Source: Actinomycetes bacterium
Lineage (GTDB): Bacteria; Actinomycetota; Acidimicrobiia; Acidimicrobiales; Palsa-688
Length of the DNA: 7,808 nucleotides
Assembly (NCBI GenBank): GCA_021827225.1
Contig: JAKAXG010000188.1
Coordinates: 1-7,808, forward strand
Direction of reading: 5' to 3'
Every line of letters starts with the position of its first letter. The first letter of the stretch is position 1. Positions 5,420-7,808 of this stretch are shown here, piece by piece. The notes under the pieces are model-generated. The model did no database searches. It saw only the letters and a program-made list of their open reading frames with translations, and was not told the origin of the DNA. The position numbers were made by a program, and so were the translations under genes.

Positions 5420-5943
5420 GGCAACAAGCTGTCGACCGTGGCCTCGCCGGTGCGGTACCGCCGGACTATCTCGTCCTGCAGGCGGTCCAGGACGTCGAAA
5501 ACAGCCCTCCGCTGCGCCGAGATGGACCGCTCGAACGCAGTGAGCTCCTCGGCTACCCGGCGCAGCTCCTCCTCGCTCAGTTCCGCGAGCTCGCCCAGCC
5601 GGGAGGCCGGCAGGATCTGCTCCAGCCGCCGCTCGAGCTCCGGGTCGAGCTCGCCGGGGGCCATCAGCGTCGGTAGCCGTCCGAGGCCGGGGGCGTGCAC
5701 GTTGCCGCTCAGGATGGCGGGCAGCTCCTCGACCAGCGCTGCCAGCTCCGCCCGTTCACCGTGGTTGCGGTGGTTCTGCTCGGCCACCACTATGTCGAGC
5801 CGTCCCTGGACGATGCGCCGCAAGTAGGACAGGGCGGTCTCGGCTTCGGTCGCCTCGGCGCGCCGGGCCCGCACCTCCTGGAGCGTCCATCCCTCGAGGC
5901 CGTCGAGGTAGGCGGGATCGGTCAGGTCGGAGAGTTGAACCAC
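5416..5943 (-). CDS. rsiG: RsiG-like c-di-GMP-binding anti-sigma factor homologue
   Basis: The 175-residue protein is predicted to be two long helices joined by a linker rich in Gly and Pro (about 78-100), as in Streptomyces RsiG, the anti-sigma factor of WhiG that needs c-di-GMP. The published c-di-GMP motif E(X)3S(X)2R(X)3Q(X)3D is present in full on the first helix: E35, S39, R42, Q46, D50, within ALSYLRRIVQGRLDIV. The second helix carries E138, S142, R145 and D153 at the same spacing, with F149 in place of Q. The end, EIVRRYRTGEATVDSLL, also resembles the family. No WhiG/FliA-type sigma gene is in the window, so the partner must be elsewhere. Start GTG 5943 has no clear ribosome binding site but lies 9 nt after a TAGCCT -10-like element. 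The receiver gene overlaps its stop by 4 nt. The fold and motif are well supported; the anti-sigma function is inferred. Confidence 0.78.
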   Translation of the reverse strand: MVQLSDLTDPAYLDGLEGWTLQEVRARRAEATEAETALSYLRRIVQGRLDIVVAEQNHRNHGERAELAALVEELPAILSGNVHAPGLGRLPTLMAPGELDPELERRLEQILPASRLGELAELSEEELRRVAEELTAFERSISAQRRAVFDVLDRLQDEIVRRYRTGEATVDSLLP

Positions 5944-5952
5944 CGGGAGTGG

Positions 5953-5958
5953 AGGCTA
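5953..5958 (-). promoter_or_regulatory. Possible -10 element for the rsiG-receiver-XRE-mshA unit
   Basis: TAGCCT on the minus strand fits TAnnnT and lies 9 nt before the GTG of the rsiG-like gene, consistent with a leaderless or nearly leaderless transcript. I see no convincing -35 hexamer. The 41-nt gap between this gene and the membrane-protein stop at 5985 leaves room for a promoter, but readthrough from moaD is equally possible. Confidence 0.28.
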
Positions 5959-5984
5959 CCGCAACCCCGGCGCCTAGGTCGTGC

Positions 5985-6947
5985 TCAGTGATACCCGATG
6001 ACGGCCAGCGAGATGACCCAGGCGGGCGCGGCCAGCGTCAGAGAGTCGAGCCGACGCAGGGCCGGGGAGCGGACCCCTCCGACGGCCCGGTCGCACAGCC
6101 GCACGCCGGCGGCCGCCATCACCCCGACCAGGGCGAAGACGGTCCAGGGCCGCACCCCGGAGAACGGGGGGTTCATCACGGCGGCGACGAGGACGGCCAC
6201 CACGGCCACGCTCACCAGGCCGGCGGCCACGCCCCACGGTCCCCCCGACGCGCTGCGGGTGTCCCCCATCATGAACGCCCCGGCGTCGAAGGCCAAGGTG
6301 GCGCCCAGGAGGGCCAGGGCCCCGCTGGAGCCCTGATGGCGGGCGAGGACCACCGACGCCGCGGCCAGGGCCGGCCCGACGCCGAGAACCAACCGGGACG
6401 CCACCGGTCCGGGCCGGCCGGTGTCGCCCCGAGGAGCGGGCGGCCCACCGGCGAGCAGGACCGCGAAGGCCAGGACGGCCACCCCCGCCGCGGCGGCGAG
6501 GGGTCCAGCCAGAGCGGCGACGGGGACGGCCACCGCGCCGGCCACCGCCACGACCCCCAGGGCCGACACCCGGGCGCGGCGCCGGGCCCGGCTCCCCGCG
6601 GGCGGACCGCCACCGAGCAGCTTCACCCCGGACGCGGCTGCCAGGGCCGCCACCGGGACCAACGCGGCCTCCGCGGTGACTGTCGCGTAGCCGACCGCTC
6701 CCAGCACCACGACGGCCCACAGCATCCCGCCGAGCACGGCCATGGAGGCCCGCCTGGCGGGAACGGCCCGCGGCGCCGGCCGGCGGCTACCGCCCCGCCC
6801 GCCCGGCTCGGACCGGCCGGGGCCGGCCCTGCCGGCCGCAGCCCGTGAAGTGCCGGCCCCCCGTGCGGTGCCGGTGGTCCGGGTCGGCCGGCCGGTCGAC
6901 CGCCGCCCTCCTGACGCCGGTCCCGGCCCGGTGGACACCGGCGTCAT
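5985..6947 (-). CDS. Polytopic membrane protein, degenerate phosphatidate cytidylyltransferase (CdsA)-like
   Basis: From ATG 6947 the protein has 320 residues. The first 68 are rich in Arg, Gly, Pro and Thr and look disordered and cytoplasmic. About eight or nine hydrophobic segments follow. The layout of the second half recalls CdsA: a loop LARHQGSSGALALLGATLAF leads to FDAGAFMMG (220-228, like the DxxAYxxG of CdsA), then GPWGVAAGL in place of SPxKTxEGxxGG, and a C-terminal RRLDSLTLAAPAW (297-309) in place of DRxDSLxxAAP. The CdsA catalytic stretch with KR, KD and PGHGG is missing and the space for it is shortened. I infer a CdsA-derived protein that probably lacks CDP-diacylglycerol synthesis. 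An unrelated membrane protein cannot be excluded. The ATG overlaps the moaD stop as ATGA. An internal ATG at 6743, just before the first membrane segment, is the alternative start. Confidence 0.62.
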   Translation of the reverse strand: MTPVSTGPGPASGGRRSTGRPTRTTGTARGAGTSRAAAGRAGPGRSEPGGRGGSRRPAPRAVPARRASMAVLGGMLWAVVVLGAVGYATVTAEAALVPVAALAAASGVKLLGGGPPAGSRARRRARVSALGVVAVAGAVAVPVAALAGPLAAAAGVAVLAFAVLLAGGPPAPRGDTGRPGPVASRLVLGVGPALAAASVVLARHQGSSGALALLGATLAFDAGAFMMGDTRSASGGPWGVAAGLVSVAVVAVLVAAVMNPPFSGVRPWTVFALVGVMAAAGVRLCDRAVGGVRSPALRRLDSLTLAAPAWVISLAVIGYH

Positions 6948-7282
6948 CCGCCCGAGACGGGCGGGAGAACCGCCACCTCGTCGCCGCGGTGGAGCGGTTC
7001 GGGGCCGGAGACCGGCTCCCCGTTGAGCCAGACCCGGGAGCCGTCGAGGACGGCGCCGAAACCCTCTCCGAAGCGGTGGCGGGCCTCGTCGAGCACCTCG
7101 GCGACGGTGACCGCCTCGACCCGGCAGCGGGAGCACCCGGCCGCCTCCCGGGCGGCGGCGAAGAGCAGGAGGGTCACCTCGACGGGCGCGCCGGGACCGG
7201 GATCCCCGCCGGGACCCTCAGAGGGGGTACCGGCCGGCCGGCCGGTACCGCCGGGCCCGCGACTCGTGGAAGATGGCGTCAT
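6944..7282 (-). CDS. moaD: Molybdopterin synthase small subunit MoaD (ubiquitin-like sulfur carrier)
   Basis: The C-terminal 77 residues are a typical MoaD beta-grasp domain: VTLLLFAAAREAAG, TVAEVLDEARHRFG, VWLNGEPV, GDEVAVLPPVSGG. The chain ends in the Gly-Gly that is adenylated by MoeB and thiocarboxylated to give sulfur to precursor Z in molybdenum cofactor synthesis. From ATG 7282 the protein has 112 residues, with a 33-residue Gly/Pro/Ser/Thr-rich lead (residues 1-33) that MoaD normally lacks. A GTG at 7177 would give a standard 77-residue MoaD. Neither start has a good ribosome binding site, so the true start is open. Two cysteines in GCSRCR are not usual family features. No moaE is visible. 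The gene overlaps the membrane protein by ATGA and diverges from the histidine phosphatase across about 99 nt. Confidence 0.82.
   Translation of the reverse strand: MTPSSTSRGPGGTGRPAGTPSEGPGGDPGPGAPVEVTLLLFAAAREAAGCSRCRVEAVTVAEVLDEARHRFGEGFGAVLDGSRVWLNGEPVSGPEPLHRGDEVAVLPPVSGG
7226..7249. repeat. Perfect 24-bp palindrome inside the 5' part of moaD
   Basis: The sequence is GGTACC, three copies of GGCC, then GGTACC, and equals its own reverse complement over all 24 positions. It encodes residues in the low-complexity lead of MoaD, or lies in the moaD leader if translation begins at GTG 7177. In RNA it would form a very stable hairpin. It lies about 130 nt from the start of the divergent phosphatase gene, so it could also be a protein-binding site. 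Confidence 0.75.
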
Positions 7283-7369
7283 ATCGGATGGACAGGCAGT
7301 GAGCTCCTGCCCCGAGGCTACCGTCCGGGCGATCCGCCCCGCCCCGGCCACTCCCGGGCGGCACTCCGG

Positions 7370-7375
7370 TACCCT
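7370..7375 (+). promoter_or_regulatory. Possible leaderless -10 element of the histidine phosphatase gene
   Basis: TACCCT lies 6 nt before GTG 7382, the spacing expected for a leaderless actinobacterial transcript, and is identical to the -10 proposed at 2027-2032. No strong -35 is seen about 17 nt upstream. The gene has no ribosome binding site, which fits leaderless translation. Confidence 0.35.
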
Positions 7376-7381
7376 CGGCCC

Positions 7382-7808
7382 GTGTCGGCCTTCGTGTTGA
7401 TCAGGCACGCCCAGTCGACGTGGAACGCGACCGGGCGGTGGCAGGGCCAGGCGGACCCGCCGCTGTCGGAAGCCGGGACCGCCCTGACGGTGAGGGCGGC
7501 GGCCCTGCTCGGCGACGAGCCGCCCTTCGATCTGGTCATCACCTCCGACCTTCAGCGGGCCCGGCTTACCGGCGAGCTGCTGGCGGCGGCCGGCGCCGAT
7601 GCCGGTGCCCCCCCGGATCCCGGCCGGCCGTCCCCCCGCTTAATGGTGGAGCCGGGACTGCGCGAGTTCCACGTAGGCGACTGGAGCGGGCTGACCCGCA
7701 CCGAGATCGAGCAGCGGTGGCCGTCGCAGCTGGCGCTGTTCGACTCCGGTGGTCTCCCGGCCGCTCCGGGCGGCGAGAGTCGGGCCGACTTAGACGCCCG
7801 AATACAGG
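7382..7808 (+). CDS. Histidine phosphatase / phosphoglycerate mutase-family protein, N-terminal part (runs off right edge)
   Basis: The frame from GTG 7382 is open to the edge and gives 142 residues. It starts SAFVLIRHAQSTWNATGRWQ, with the family's phosphate-accepting H9 preceded by R8; the usual RHG is RHA here. TSDLQRARLTGELL (54-67) supplies the conserved Arg59, and LREFHVGDWSGLT supplies the acidic E95. GGES near the end matches the region before the second catalytic His, which would lie beyond the window. The cofactor-dependent mutase branch acts on phosphoglycerate, while many actinobacterial members are broad phosphatases; the fragment cannot tell them apart. The gene carries two TTA leucine codons (87 and 137), while I noticed none in the other genes. 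In mycobacteria a phosphoglycerate mutase gene lies near mshA, a loose parallel to this arrangement. It is divergent from moaD. Confidence 0.88.
   Translation, partial: MSAFVLIRHAQSTWNATGRWQGQADPPLSEAGTALTVRAAALLGDEPPFDLVITSDLQRARLTGELLAAAGADAGAPPDPGRPSPRLMVEPGLREFHVGDWSGLTRTEIEQRWPSQLALFDSGGLPAAPGGESRADLDARIQ

Noticed and set aside
6948..7136. Upstream extension of the membrane protein to 7136
   Set aside because: The extra residues are Arg/Gly-rich and lie inside the conserved MoaD domain read in another frame. The ATG at 6947, overlapping the moaD stop as ATGA, is the natural start.
7283..7381. Rex or other known operator in the moaD/phosphatase divergent spacer
   Set aside because: No TTGTGAA-type inverted repeat or other recognised operator is seen; only a -10-like element before the phosphatase can be supported.

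Overview
The window is very GC-rich, with GTG starts, Shine-Dalgarno-poor gene starts and TAnnnT -10 elements. It carries mshA (mycothiol synthesis), a Rex repressor, a BldC-like small regulator and an RsiG-type c-di-GMP-binding anti-sigma homologue. Together these indicate an actinobacterium. A deep-branching lineage such as Acidimicrobiia is my inference from divergence and gene order, not something the sequence proves.

All genes but one are on the minus strand and are tightly packed. Read in the direction of transcription (right to left), they are: (1) moaD, encoding a molybdopterin-synthase small subunit, overlapping by ATGA with a polytopic membrane protein that looks like a CdsA-family pseudoenzyme (7282-5985). 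(2) A four-gene unit of rsiG-like gene, stand-alone CheY-like receiver, XRE-family regulator and mshA (5943-3236), joined by 4-nt overlaps at two of its three junctions. (3) proC, with a possible leaderless promoter of its own (2998-2132). (4) A BldC-like regulator with a good promoter, then a SAM-hydroxide adenosyltransferase family protein, rex, and the N-terminal part of a precorrin-2 dehydrogenase (1999-1). The only plus-strand gene is a histidine phosphatase that starts at 7382, diverges from moaD and runs off the right edge.

The most notable part is the rsiG-receiver-XRE-mshA unit. It puts a predicted c-di-GMP-binding coiled-coil protein and a phosphorylatable receiver, translationally coupled, upstream of the gene for the first step of mycothiol synthesis. 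Other points of interest are two genes (mshA and the SAM-hydroxide adenosyltransferase) whose only plausible start is a CTG overlapping the upstream stop (CTGA), the loss of the family's catalytic His in the SAM enzyme, a membrane protein with the CdsA layout but without its active-site signature, and a perfect 24-bp palindrome at the start of moaD. I see no tRNA, rRNA, CRISPR array, insertion sequence or phage gene.
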